From NCBI RefSeq assembly GCF_018873765.1, contig NC_057916.1, positions 27,503,501 through 27,567,500 on the forward strand: 64,000 nucleotides of DNA, in the 5' to 3' direction. Below, in pieces: positions 44,022 to 57,600 of the stretch. The notes below the pieces were generated by a model, which saw nothing but the letters and a program-made list of their open reading frames with translations, ran no database searches and was not told the DNA's origin. The translations under genes were made by a program, and so were the position numbers. Source of the DNA: Telopea speciosissima. Taxonomy: Eukaryota; Streptophyta; Magnoliopsida; Proteales; Proteaceae. Each line of letters begins with the position of its first letter. The first letter of the stretch is position 1.

Positions 44022-45660
44022 CTAATAACGATATAGGGGAGGTTGGGTTGGGGGAGCCACAAGCTGGTACGCAGGTGGTGGGGCCACAGAATACAATGAA
44101 TCAGCATTGTACGGAGGAGGTTGCCTGTACACGCTGTAGCCATCACGATATTCAGTAATCTCCCGGCGTCTAGGCTCCAAGTCAAAAACCTGCTGACTAT
44201 GATGCTCAGGGTGTGTCTCCCTCCTATAATAATCCATATCCAAAGGCCTCTCATGGGCATAGGGATGCTGCTGTGGTGGCAGCAGCAAAGGTGGTGGCAA
44301 GGCTTGAGGTGGATATGCTTCTCTTTCATACATGCTGGGGGGCTCCAGATACAGTGCGCTCCGACCCAATGGAGAGTGCCTCACTCTATATGCTTCCCTC
44401 TCATACATTCTGGGGCCCTCTGGGTACACTGAGTTTGCACCCAACGGAGGAGAGTGCTTTGGTCTATCATGACTTAGCCATCTACTTCTGCCTCGTTCTG
44501 GCGATGGAAATACCTCTCTTTCATACATGCGGGGGGCCTCTGGGTACGGAAAGTTCCGACCCAATGGAGAGCGCCTCACATCATCTTGACTTGGCCACCT
44601 ACTTCTGCCCCTTTCCGCAATTGTGCGGGCTTCTCGTCTGCTAGGTCTACCAACTCGTTTTGACTTGGCGCCCTTGGTAGTAGCTCGGAAAAGCTTGCAC
44701 AAGTTCTTCACCTATTGACCAACATATCATGAGGCTGCTCGAGATAAGAATTTTCATCAATGGAAAGCCCCTATTATGGGTCACCCATTATAACAAGTTT
44801 ACTAGTGATATTAACTCTGGATATTAGTTATTTTATTTAATGAAGTTGCAGCAACGAAAAGCAACACAGAAAAGGAAACCAAAAACTGACCTGCTCAGAG
44901 TTCAGCTGGCAGTTGAATTTGTTCTTCCCATAGTAGTTATCCTTGATGATTTTTTTGAATTTTTCCTCCGGCAAGGGCAAGCAATCATCCAAAACAGTGA
45001 AACGAACCTGCATTGATGAGATTCCACTTTTAATTACTACCTCGCATAGTATAATTCCAGTAGTGCAAATCAAAAAACAAAATTGAGGTCAGCAAGAAGT
45101 AATAAAGCAAATTATATAAATAAAAATTAACTAAGAGATAAATAATGTAGAGCTAGGTCTCTAGTAGGTAACTATCAAGTATCAACCCTGTCCACAATAG
45201 GATCGTCCAACACTGATAGAAGTACAAAGAATCACTAGTTCCCAGAAAGTGAAACAAGAGAAAAACCTAGACAGTAGGGCTCTGTATGGTAACATTCTTT
45301 TTAAGCATTTTTAGTGTTTTTTCGCTTTTTTGGAATAGAAACACGCTAAAAACTGTATGGTAAGTCTGGTTCGTTTTTTTGTTTTTTTTAAACGAACCGG
45401 CACTTGACACACTTTCAGCACACATTTGCAAAACACCAAATTAGTGTTTCTCACTTGGTAGAAACACTTCTACCAATTTTCAGAGAAACAACAGTCCGAC
45501 TTAAGTTAACGGGGGTAATATTGGAATTTGGTAGAAAAACATAACATTTGGTGAAACTAAACCTAAAATCGCAAAACACTCTCATTCTCACCTCTTCTGT
45601 GCAGGAACGACGACCATTGCCCTCACCCTCTCCATCTTCTCAACTCGCCCTCACCCTCTC

Positions 45661-45695
<35 letters not shown>

Positions 45696-48600
45696 TTTTG
45701 AACTCACCCTCACCCTCTCCATCTTCTCTCTCGCGCACGACCCTTGCTGCACTTCGAGACTCTGCTCCTCATCCCAAGGTATGAATTAGAAGGGTTAATT
45801 TGTTTATGTTTTATTTCAACTCCATTGAATTGTAAGAGCAGAAAGCAGATGCTGTTACAGATTCTAATCGAACTCTGTTATGGGAGTGTGAAGTTCAACC
45901 AGAAAAGTTGTGTATTGTTTCTGATGAATTGATTGTTAGAGAAGTTTATCCATCTTGCAAATCTGATGAGATTGTAATAGAAACAGTAGGGGCCTCTTCA
46001 GGAAATAATGCAACAGCTCTGTCATCAATTGAACCACTAGATACCAGGTAAAACAAAGTGTAGAATGATCATTTATTCTTAGTATTTCACAATTTATCCT
46101 GATGTTGTTGTGTCAGCTGCCATACCCTTGAACCAATGTGTATATTTGTTGACAGTGCGCATCCGATGGCACAGCAGAGGCCATGTGGCACACATGGCCT
46201 CTGCTGTACCGTCGGATGTGCACTGCCACCCCGCCGGTACTGTAGAGGATTTTAATTTGCAGCTGTCCTTGTTTGGTGCACTGGTCACATGATATTTTGG
46301 TGTTGAGAGCCAGCTGGAAGGTGATTTACGCCTTTTCATTGATCTTTGTTTACTGGCCTTACCGTTTATGTTTCTCAGCCATGCTCTGCTGTAAGAATTT
46401 CTCTCCAGTTTATCTTATCTTTCTGTAGTTCTTCTATATTGTTTTACTATTCTTCCCTAAGCTTTTGTAATAGGACCAGGTTTTGTATTATTTTTTATGG
46501 AATGTCTGTTTCAGTGATCCTTGAAACTGGGACAAATACCGGAGTTTTTAAGAGAAAATTGAAAGACTGCTTCTTCCAAATATTCCAGAGTTATACACCT
46601 CCATTTCATGAGTTAATCATATCTTGTTACCTGCTTGTAGCAAAATTATAAGTACAAAAGCCATGGTGTAGGTGCCAATTACATAATTTTTGGTAAACAA
46701 CAGAAATAATTCTGTTAAGTGCGATCCATACAGATTTCTGTTTCTTCTAAATTTCAGAAATGTTTTATTTTTTGGGGATACCATACAGCATTTCATGACT
46801 CAGAAACGCTCAAAAAACACAGAAACACATAAAAGTATACCGGACCCAAAAACACTAAAAAAAAAACAGAAGTGTTACCATACAAAGCCTAGGTAAACAG
46901 CAAAGGTACTGTGGTTATTCACAATGTCGAGCAGTGTCTTAAGATTATGCCAGCCACCATAGAATCAAACAACTTCAGTTCCAGGAAATAGATGGGCTGG
47001 AATGGATGACTTGATCTGGAGTTACAAGTCCCCGAGCTTTCTGTAGAAAATCTCCAGAACCAGAGAGCTGCTAGGAAGAAAAGTATGATCGGTAGGTCTC
47101 CTTAGCTAGGCTTGATGGACTGGTATTCAAACATGAACAGAAACTTGATAACGTCTACAGCACCTTTGAGTGCTTAATAGTTGCTTCATATTTGCAGACT
47201 CAACAAAATAGAAAGTAGAAATCAATGGAGGGTGTTAAAGTATGTACCACGGGGGTACATTAGTCATGTGTGTGAACATAACCACAATAAGGGGAGTGTC
47301 CCCATTGTGATCTGCATTAGGTGATAGATTTAGGTAGTAGTTAGTCTATCTAAGTGATGCAGCTAGGCATCGGAGAAATTAGAAATTATTTTATTTTCTT
47401 TATTTCAGCCATAAATAGAAGTAGAGTTTGAGTGAAAGTTTGTTTCAGTTGAGTCCATTTCTGTTTCAATTAGGATTTCTTTGTTTCAGTTTTAGAGTAG
47501 GAGTCTTCAATTGCTCCCTTTAAATACTTGGCTGTAACCAACGATTGAGATGGAGAATTTTGAATAAATTTTATTTTGGGTTTAACCTATGGCTGCCATT
47601 GGGTGTGCGTACCTCTCTCCCCTCTTCTGATTTTGTTCTTCTCCTCCTCCATCTTCTTTCTTCTTTTTTCACATCTTCTAAGACCTCTGGCTTTGATGCT
47701 AAAACCTGCAACAGATCAAGCATCAAAAGAGAGCCTTTCTGATTTATCAATCCTGGTCAATTGGCTCCAAAATCTGGATCGAAGGAAGCACATCTACTGG
47801 CGATGGTAGTCCCCGAATCTTGGCCCCAGATACTTCTCCCTTTGAAAGCTTCGAAGTCTAGTTCAGAATCTGTTTTACTGCCAGATCTGATTTCAGATCT
47901 CACCAATCAATTGCAAGCAGAATTTTGAGGCTATTTTCTCATTGAGATCAGCTGACCTTGGCACTGCGATTTGTTCCAGAAATTGCAAGGAGAATCCTCT
48001 TCATATGAGGGAGTTTCCTCTGCTGGAACGACTCCAGTTCACCGCCTCTATTTCTAGCGTGTTATTGCAAGGTTGAAGAAGACATAACAAGTCTTTAAAA
48101 TTGCAAGGACAACTCATATTATTTACACAAAAACCACATGTTCTCTGATGCTATTCTGTTTATTCTCATCTTATGTGTCCCATTCCAAGTATACTCCTCT
48201 TATTAACACGTTATAGACCATTCACTTGTTTCTCTTTTTGTGGTAGATTCCATTAAATTACGGTTCTGCCACTCCTTTACAACATCAGATTAATTACAAT
48301 AAGCCATCCTATTATAAAACCTCAAGTTATTTACTGTTTTGCCACTAGTGCTTGTGATTGAATTTATCTAACACTTGAGTGGGCCCATAAGCGATCCAAT
48401 TAGGGTTTCCAACCCCTGGGATTGCATCACTAAGTTAGTCTTTTCTATTCCTTATCCAACTCTTCGCTATTGTAAACTCCTACTCCTATTCAGAATGTTT
48501 ATCTATAAAAGTAATGTGGAAGGTAGGATACTCTATGGACTGTTTCTTCTATACCAGTGATAGTCCTCCTCTCTCTTGCCCTCCATTCTTCTTCTTGGTA

Positions 48601-51600
48601 TCCTCCTCCTCCTTGATGTTAGTACTGGTTAACTTATTTTGATATTATCACATGGTATCAGAGCTCTCTTCATCAGTACTAGCATCCTCTCCACCAGTAT
48701 TTTGATAGGCTCTCTGTAGGTTTCTCTTTTCAGGTGTGCAGCCACCCTTGCTGCAACTAATTGTTATGGAGGCCTAGTTTTATATCAATGGAAAAGGAGG
48801 TATTTTTTCGATTGGGATGATAACTGCCTGTTGTAGGCTCTTAATGAAGGATTTCATCTACAAAAGTTGGTTTCTATTCATATAAAAGTTATTGCCTGTT
48901 TCTATCATGCAAATTTGAGGATGAGAGTGATTGAGAGTAATTAGAAAATCTCAACTCAGGATAGAAATCTGGGAAGAACAATCAAACTGAAGTTAAATCC
49001 AACCAGATTCCCCCCAACTTCAGATCGGGATCTATCCTTAATATGTCCCATCAAACCCCCAAATATTGAAACAGATCAGATGTCTGATTAGGGAGTAATT
49101 AGATCAACAATAAACCTAAAACCTAAACTCAATAACCAAAACCCAGAAGACCCACCAAACCTGGATCGACTGCTATCCTAGGGATACTCTCTGATATCCA
49201 AAAGTTTAGGTGCAACTGGATGTATGGGAATTAGATTTAATTGATAGAACACTATATGATGAAATAGAGAACAAAACAGAGCATACGCAGGTTCAATAGA
49301 ACTAAAATAAAACTCTGATTTTATCATACCCGATGTTAGGAATGTAATATGAGATGAAGGAGTAATCAACCCTCTTGGAATCAGGTAGCAAACACCAGCA
49401 GCAACTATAGATCAAAGTCAGAAATCAAGCACAAGGACCAGTTGGCAGTAAAACAGATAGGGGGAAGGAATCTCAAGATTGGTAGCCTATCACAGGCTTG
49501 GGTCTCTCGCCCACTGTGTCTCACAGCCGCTTAAGGCCAAAGGCAACTCAAAATTTCATTAATCAAATCATGAAAGAGGCTTAGCAGCCTTACATTGCTT
49601 AAATAGACTGAAATAAAAACTTCTAATCAAACTAGGAAAGCTGCAAATCAACTCCTATTATGAGTAGGAGTATTACAATGCTGCTGAATTTAAAAAATAA
49701 CTAATAAGTAGCAATCCTAACAGTATTAGGAATAAACTAAAGCCACTAAAATAACTTAGAAATATTAAATAGCTCATGCGAGCTTGCATAACCAGCCGGC
49801 TGGCTCAAATAGGCCCAAAATTGGACCTCGGTTCAGCTGCTGCCCTCCTTCCCTTCTTCTGCAGCTATATTATAGCCCAGTGTGTGGATCTACATCATAG
49901 GATTCTTAAGATTAAATCCAAATTTCACAAAAATACAACGGCTGGTTTGCATAATCTCAAAAAAAAAGTGCTACATATGATCTTCTAGAAAGTAGGGTTC
50001 TAGTTGCAAGAAAATATAAAAATACTTAAATGTTAATGGATAAAAAAGATGATGGAATAATAAGAACAGCAGAAAATAACACCCGGGCATCACACCACAA
50101 GGTGGTTCAATTGGATCAAACACCAATCTACCTTGATCGCACACAAGGGGTTCCTTGATCAAAGACCAGGGATCTTCAATAGAGAAGAAAGCAGTAAAAG
50201 CAGCACATTTATTTATTAAATTTGTGTACAATGTTGGCCTTCCTTACAAACATAAAAATAGGCCCCTACACTAAAAAGGTTACCTAAATTGACTAATAAA
50301 ATAATAAACGAAACAAACTCAAAACAGAACTGGACTTATAGAATCCTAATCCAGCCCAACTAAAACACTTAATAACAAAAACTTGCAACTTAAATTGAAC
50401 AATATAGAACAGGTTCAATTGAATAAACCCAAAACAACTTAAAAATAAACTAAGTCCCAATAAAAGAACTTCCACATGCAATCTTACTACCCATGCTTTA
50501 GGCCCATAAAACGTGTATAAGAAGGTTGCTAAAGAGGTCCTAGCGGAATCGAAAGGAAAACGTCATGCCCCTAAGGAGATTTGGAGGTGGGAAGACGAGG
50601 TTCAAGCATCCATTAAGACTACGAATGCTAGTTTTAAGAAACAGCATAGGACTAAGAATGTAGAGGATAGGTATAAATTTGTAAAAAATGAAGCAAAGAT
50701 GATTGTAGGGAAAACAAGGGCAAAGAAATATGAAGATCTTTATAACAACTTGAGCACAAAGGAAGGAGAAAAATCTATCTATAAGATAGAAAAAATGAGA
50801 GAGAGGAAAAGTAGGGATTTCGACCATGTTAGATGTATTAAAAGGGAAGATGGTAGAGTACTAATAAGGGATAAAGACATCAAGGAGAGCTAGAAAGAGT
50901 ATTTCTACAGCCTACTAAATGAAGTCCTTTGGAGGGAGTAATAGTGTCATGGAAGACCGCACTACTTATCAAGATACCACATGTCATAATTATATACACA
51001 AAATTAGGGTGTTTGAACTCTGAAGTAAAAGAAGCTTTAAGAAAGATGAAAGTAGACAAGGCACCTGGCCTAGACGGATCCCAACAGAAGTGTGGAATAT
51101 AGGAATCTGTGGTTTATATTGGCTAAACAAATTGTTTAATAAGATTATGAGCACAAGGAAAATGCCAAATGAATGGAGGAGAAGCATTATGGTTATCGAT
51201 TCACATAAATAAAGATGATATTGCAACCATCATGGAAACAATCTCTCCATGAAGCGGGGGTAAGGCTGCTTACAGCAGTATTAAAAGGGAAGATGGTAGA
51301 GTACTAATAAGGGATAAAGACATCAAGGAGAGCTAGAAAGAGTATTTCTACAGCCTACTAAATGAAGTCCTTTGGAGGGAGTAATAGTGTCATGGAAGAC
51401 CGCACTACTTATCAAGATGCCACATGTCATAATTATATACACAAAATTAGGGTGTTTGAACTCTGAAGTAAACGAAGCTTTAAGAAAGATGAAAGTAGAC
51501 AGGGCACCTGGCCTAGACGGATCCCAACAGAAGTGTGGAATATAGGAATATGTGGTTTATCTTGGCTAAACAAGTTGTTTAATAAGATTATGAGCACAAG

Positions 51601-54600
51601 GAAAATGCCAAATGAATGGAGGAGAAGCATTATGGTTACCGATTCACATAAATAAAGATGATATTGCAACCATCATGGAAACAATCTCTCCATGAAGCGG
51701 GGGTAAGGCTGCTTACAGCAGTAGCAGGAGCCTCACACACTAGCAATAACAATAGCGGCATAAAACTAAAGACCCATACTATAAATTTATGGGAGATGAT
51801 TATTGAAACCTACTTGAGAAAAGAGACTACTAAGTCATAACACCAATTTGGTTTTATGCCAGGAAGATCCACGATGGATGTAATTTTCTTATTTACGAGG
51901 CTCATGGAAAGATGTAGAAAGGATAAGAAGGATCTCCATATGGCCTTTATTAACCGAGAAAAAGCCTACGACAGAGTCCCTAGAGATTTAATCTGGCATA
52001 TATTAGAGAAGAGAAGGATTTCAAGTAAATATATGGACATAATTAAAGATATGTATGATAGGGTGGTGATGGAGATTCATCACCGAAATAATCTTGTTTT
52101 ATTAAGAATAAGTCTAGGATTGGGTTCTATACATGTTGGGCCTTTGATCCCATGGATTTCCAATGTAATAGGTAACTTTTATGGACCTAAGGTATGGGTA
52201 ATAGGGTTGCATACGTGATTAGTTGTTTTAGTTCCATACTTAGTTTGGGTTGGGTTCTATACATGTTGGGCCTTTGATCCCATGGGTTTCCAATGTAATA
52301 GGTCACTTTTATGGACCTAAAGAGTTATAGGGTTGCATATTGGATTTGTTGTTTTAGTTCTATAAGTTTTATTTTGGTGTTTTTGTTCATAAATTGGACC
52401 GGTTCAACCAATGGTGATGCAGACCCGGGTTGGAATAACCCTTATTGGGTGGCTTGAGGGCCTACCCAAGAAAAGAAACACTCAAATGCAAGGTTTAGTG
52501 GCAGAATAGTAACTAACTCAATGTCCAAAAGGAGGGTGGCAATTCCGTAAATAGATGGAAGTTTAAACATGAGAGAAAAGAAAATAGGGACAAACAGAAA
52601 TAAGGATGGAAGGGGTATTTATGGAAATTGGGTAAATAAAATAAAAGCACAAGAATCGTGAGAAAAGGGGAAAGAAAGTACCGTCTCCTACCTCTAACAC
52701 AAACCAGAGGCGGAAAACCAGATTTGATTTTAAGGAACTCACTCGATTGGCTTCAGTATACCTTGAGACTTCAATCGATGAATCATAACTCAAGACCTTT
52801 CTGAATCCCAGTAATATCAGACCTATTCCAAGAAGGATTGGCTGAAACAGATCTGGCTGAAAGCTTAGATTCAGATTTGATTTCTGATTAGAACTTCAAA
52901 CATATAGCAAACTCTCAAGGCTGTGAAGAGTGAATCATTTCTATCGCAGGGATGTTTTTTTACAACCTCAAACTGTTCTGAAAAAAACAGTAGAGATCGA
53001 TGTCAACACCTGGGCTGAGATCAGCATAATAGGGTATCTTTTAATGAAGGTAATTAATATGAAATTAAAGGGAAGTAGAAGAAGAAAGAAGACGAAAGAG
53101 GAGAAGAGGGGCTCATACGAGCAGTCAAACCACAAGAAGTTTCAACCAAACGAATTAATTTCATTCTTCAAAATCTGATTATTGTTTGATTACATGATAA
53201 ACTCACTAATAAAAACCGTATCAAATAAATAAATTAAATAACCTACTGAACCCGTAGACCCAGTTGGACCCGGTTCATCTTCAAATGGATACCCAAATGG
53301 GTTTGGGTCGGTCAAAGGCAGTGCACCTGCATCAAATGGTTCAATTTAAGTGATTTTAGTAGTTTCTTTTAAGTGTTTAGTAGGGCTAGATTAGGACTCT
53401 GTTTTGAGTCTATTTCAGTTTCCTAGTCAGTTAAGTTACCTAATAGGTTAAGGATTGGATTAGGCCTTTTCTTTTTTGTGTAGGAGCCTATTTTTGAGTC
53501 TTTTATATAAGGTTGCAAAGGGGGCAAGTATTGAACACCAATTTTGATAATGAAAACGATTTTTGCTACTCTTTATTGAAGATTTGTCTTGTGTTTGATC
53601 AATGCTTGTGGGATAGGTGTTTGATCCGATTGATACCTTACAGTGAGAAGCCTGGGTAATTCGCTGAAGGAATCGATGCTTGATCCGATTGACACCTTGT
53701 GGCGGAAAACCCAGGTGTTTGTTTTGGTTCTCTTTTGAAGCTCTCCATTATTGTTCTACTTGATTTTGAATCTATGGTTGAGGTTTGCGGTAATTCTTCT
53801 ACTAACAAAATCTATGATTTATTTTATTACCCCATCCCTAACCTAATATATTTTGGTTCCCATTGTTCTCTTGGTTTCACAATGTGTTATATAAATTTAT
53901 GTCCCACTGTTCTCCTGGTTTTATCCTAAAACTGAGTCACCTTTTGACAAAGAATTAGTAAACCTAATACCTAACCTAAAAACCCTAGAAACCCTAACTC
54001 TAAATTAGCTATTTTTCTCCTGTTTTAACCCTTAAAAAAATCATCTTTTGGTAAAAGATCCTGATTTGGCTCCTAGTTTGAGTATTTAAATCTGGGACTA
54101 CATTAGGTGGTGACTAGTGTATGAACTGTGGGAGGGTTAAGGTAGCAAATTCCCAAATTAAAATTAGGTTACATCAAGGATCAGCCCTTATTTCTTAGCG
54201 GTTATCATGCATGATCTAACCAAAGACATCCAAGATGAGGTTCTCTAGTGTATGTTTTTCGTTGACAAGACAAAAGCAGAGATTAACGCCAAGTTAGAGT
54301 TATGGAGATCAAACTTCGAATCAAAAGATTTTAAGATCGGTAGAACAAAGACAGAGTATACAGTGTGCAACTTTAGTTGCACTAGTGACTATTTTAGGTA
54401 TCTGAGTTCAATCATAAATAAAGAAGGTGACATAACGAATGATGTTGCTCAGAGAAATAAAATAGGTTGGATGAAGTGGAGGGGTGCGTCTAGAGTGTTG
54501 TGTGCTCGATGTATTCCTTTAAAGGTTATGATGTATAGTGTAGAATGTTGGGCTGTTAAGAAGCATCATATAGATAAACTAAGGGTAGCAAAGACGAGGA

Positions 54601-57600
54601 TGTTGAAATGGATGTGTGACAAAACTACAAAGAACAAAGTAAGGAATGAACACATTAGAGCTGAGTTGGGAGTAACTCCGACTCATGATAAACTACGAGA
54701 AAGTTGTTTGAGTTGGCATGGCCATGTTCAACGGAGGCCTAAGGATGCTAGAAAGATGTAACTTCAAATAGAGCTGATTGGAGAGCAAGGATCCAAGTAG
54801 CCACTAGCCAACCCCATTTAGTTGGTATAAGGCTATGTTGTTGTATATTTTGATGACATTCATTTTTTATTTTTTTTACATTGGATAGTTATTGGTGTCA
54901 CAAGTGTTTGTGACATTTCTAGAAGCCACTAGACAGACCAGAGCCCGTCGATTTTCATGGTTTTGTCAATCTAAACCATCTGTTCCTACTCAAAGTTGAA
55001 AGAGTGTACAATAATGGCCATAGTTCTGGTACGCATGCATTGACAAACACGAGATGCATGCTAATACATAAAAGGGGTATTTAATTGAATTAGACTCTAA
55101 AATATAACACATGGCTAATTTAGACCATGTACTCTCTATCCAACAGTTGGAATGGACATATAATCCGTCCATGTGGCAAAATAGATGTCTTGTGAGCTTT
55201 GGAAAATAACAGACCCATGGGACAATACTATTTCACCATTTACATTTAAATTTTTGGAAGCTGTATACTTTTTGCATTACTGCTTGGCAGCATTTCTTTA
55301 CTTTTTTTAATAAAAGTGGTTATTAATTTTTTTTTTTTTAAAAACTACTATCTACGTACTTATTCAAATCCCAAAAAAAAAAATAGCATAAACAGAAAAA
55401 TATGCCACAACACATTTTGAATGACAAAAAAAATTAGCCTAAGATTTATTTCAGATAGTTCTCACTCCTAAGCATAATTCTGCCCTCATAGTCATATAGT
55501 TCATTGTGCTTCAACAGAACTGGCTAAAATATTGGTGTTGGTTCAAGAATCAAAATGCATAATTCACTGGCATTTTGTTTTAAAGCCAGCACAATTTCCA
55601 GCCATTCAGGCTCATTTTAGGCATTTGAGTTACTCACTAATGCAGATAATTCAGCAAAAGTGGGCTTGTTTCCACTGAAATAAGCCTTGGGTTGGGTTCT
55701 ATGCATGTTGGGACTTTGGTCCAACATAATTTTACGGTATTAGGCTGCTTTTAAGGTGCCAAAATATGGACAGGAATTAAGACAGAATTTACTATATTAG
55801 TTAGTAAATTTAGAGTCCTATTTCTTTATTTTATTCATTATTAAGTGTCTTAATTAGGCTGTAATTCAGTCTCTTTCCTTTATTATTTCGGTTTCCTAGT
55901 TAGTTTCAGTTACTTTATTAGTTCAGCTAAAAGGAAAACAGATGAGATCCTTAAATAGAATCTTTAACAATTGGACTGCAGCTTTTTTAGTGGTAGTGGG
56001 CTATACTTTTAATAACCTAAAAGGAAAACAGATGAGATCCTTCTTTTCAATTCAATAAATCCTCACTCTCTCAATTGTCTATGACAATCAAAGGGTTCCA
56101 ACTCCAATCTTAGTGAAGCATTCTCATTTTTAGGGTTCAATGTGCTATCCTAGAGGTAATACAAATGATGAATTTATGTTATCTAAATGATGTGCCATAG
56201 GGTTCTTAAATTTTGTTTTAGTTTAATTCTGTCAAACTTTATTATCTATTTTTTGTTTTTTTTAGTATTTTAATATTTACCCAAGCATTTCAGAAAATAA
56301 TAAGCTGCACTAACTATAGTACTGATGCAAAAAATCATTAAGCACTTCTTTTTTGGAACCAATAGAAATGGCCAGCAAAAGGGGTTTTACAACTGAGTGG
56401 ATCCAAACATTGAATCAGGCAAGAACAACAACTCATGCATTCTTCAATGATGATGGATGAACTTGATTCACAAAAGATGACTTTAGAAAAATGAATTCAT
56501 CATAGCACTCCTAAAGAAAGGTCGAGTATCAAGACCTCGAAGATCTTGTAAAGCAGGTGGTTGTGGATTCCTTATCAAACTTAAATATCAATATGTTGGT
56601 CAAGTAACATGTCAAGCCTAGGATTCCGGACAGACAGCTATGACTGTGAAACTAATGTAGAGGGGCTAGGCTGCAAGAGAACAGCTCTAACACAGAATCT
56701 CAGCAAAACTCCTTGAAAACTGAACCGCAAGAGGCTTTTGTATCCTCTGATTAACAACTGTTGCAGCCACAGCAAAATACTCTGCTCAGGAATCAATGAG
56801 GTTCCCAGCAGCAACAAAACACCTTCTGTAAGATCTCAGGTATGCAAAAAATAGCAGAACAGCAGTAGGGTATCGATGAAAGATAGGAAAGAAGATAGAA
56901 AAAATAGATGGATGGATCAAGTCTCTCACTCTCACCTGAGGTATCTCACATCTCGTGAAGTCTCTCACCTCTCAGGAATTTCTCCCACTTGACTGCATCT
57001 CACAGAGCTCACGGTTGCTAAACAACTTCTTTTACTCCTCAAATCGTTGGCTGTATTCAGCCTTGTGCTTTATTTATAGAATCAATTACAACCTAATGCA
57101 AACTCTAGAAATAAATAAAACACCAAATATTAGTGGGAAACTAATTCCTAAACTGTATCTAATTACAAGACTGAATAAATCCTAATTATAATAAATATCT
57201 AACTATCTAACAGCCCTCACACAATAGCATAAAATTCCCTAAAATCTAGGACTAACCTATTAGCTATTACATAGGAAATAACTGAATAAGATAACCCAAT
57301 ATAACTCAATTTGATTCCTTGTATTAGTCTTCAAACTTGATCTTATCCAGCTGGCCATTATCTCCTAGAAACATTTTCAACCCAAGCTGTCTTGGGTGAT
57401 GCGGATCCGGGGTCTGAAAAACCCTACTCGGATCACTTATAGACCCACCCAATTATCAAAAGTCCAAATAATAGAAGGGCAATGGCAATCTTGTAAAAAC
57501 CAGAATTTTTTTAAGGGCTGTTAGGTAAGTAAAGAAGAAAGGGCTCAAAGGGAATTCCTATTTATTAACTAGGGGCAAACTTGGAAGCAAATATAAGGTA

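Larger units (their letters stand above)
50510..54850 (+). mobile_element. RTE-type non-LTR retrotransposon, broken and nested
   Basis: In order: connector YEDLYNNLSTKEGEKSIYKI and DHVRCIKREDGRVL; RT start EALRKMKVDKAPGLDGSQQ; FGFMPGRSTMDVIFLFTRLM and KAYDRVPRDLIWHILEKRR (to about 52070). After a gap of about 2 kb come GSALISLA-like sequence and KTKAEINAKLELWRSNFESK, then MLKWMCDKTTKNKVRNEHIR, LGVTPTHDKLRES and WHGHVQRRPKDAR. The end TTTAGTTGGTATAAGGCTATG with GTTGTTGTA is typical of plant RTE. The FADD catalytic block is missing (the frame reads MFFVDKTKAE), and stops are common. No endonuclease is seen upstream. Confidence 0.85.

Noticed and set aside
44213..44644. 143-residue plus-strand open frame
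   Set aside because: Antisense shadow of the repetitive DCD exon 3.
50990..51669. Two near-identical 78-residue minus-strand frames
   Set aside because: They are antisense shadows of the 443-bp duplication in the RTE element.
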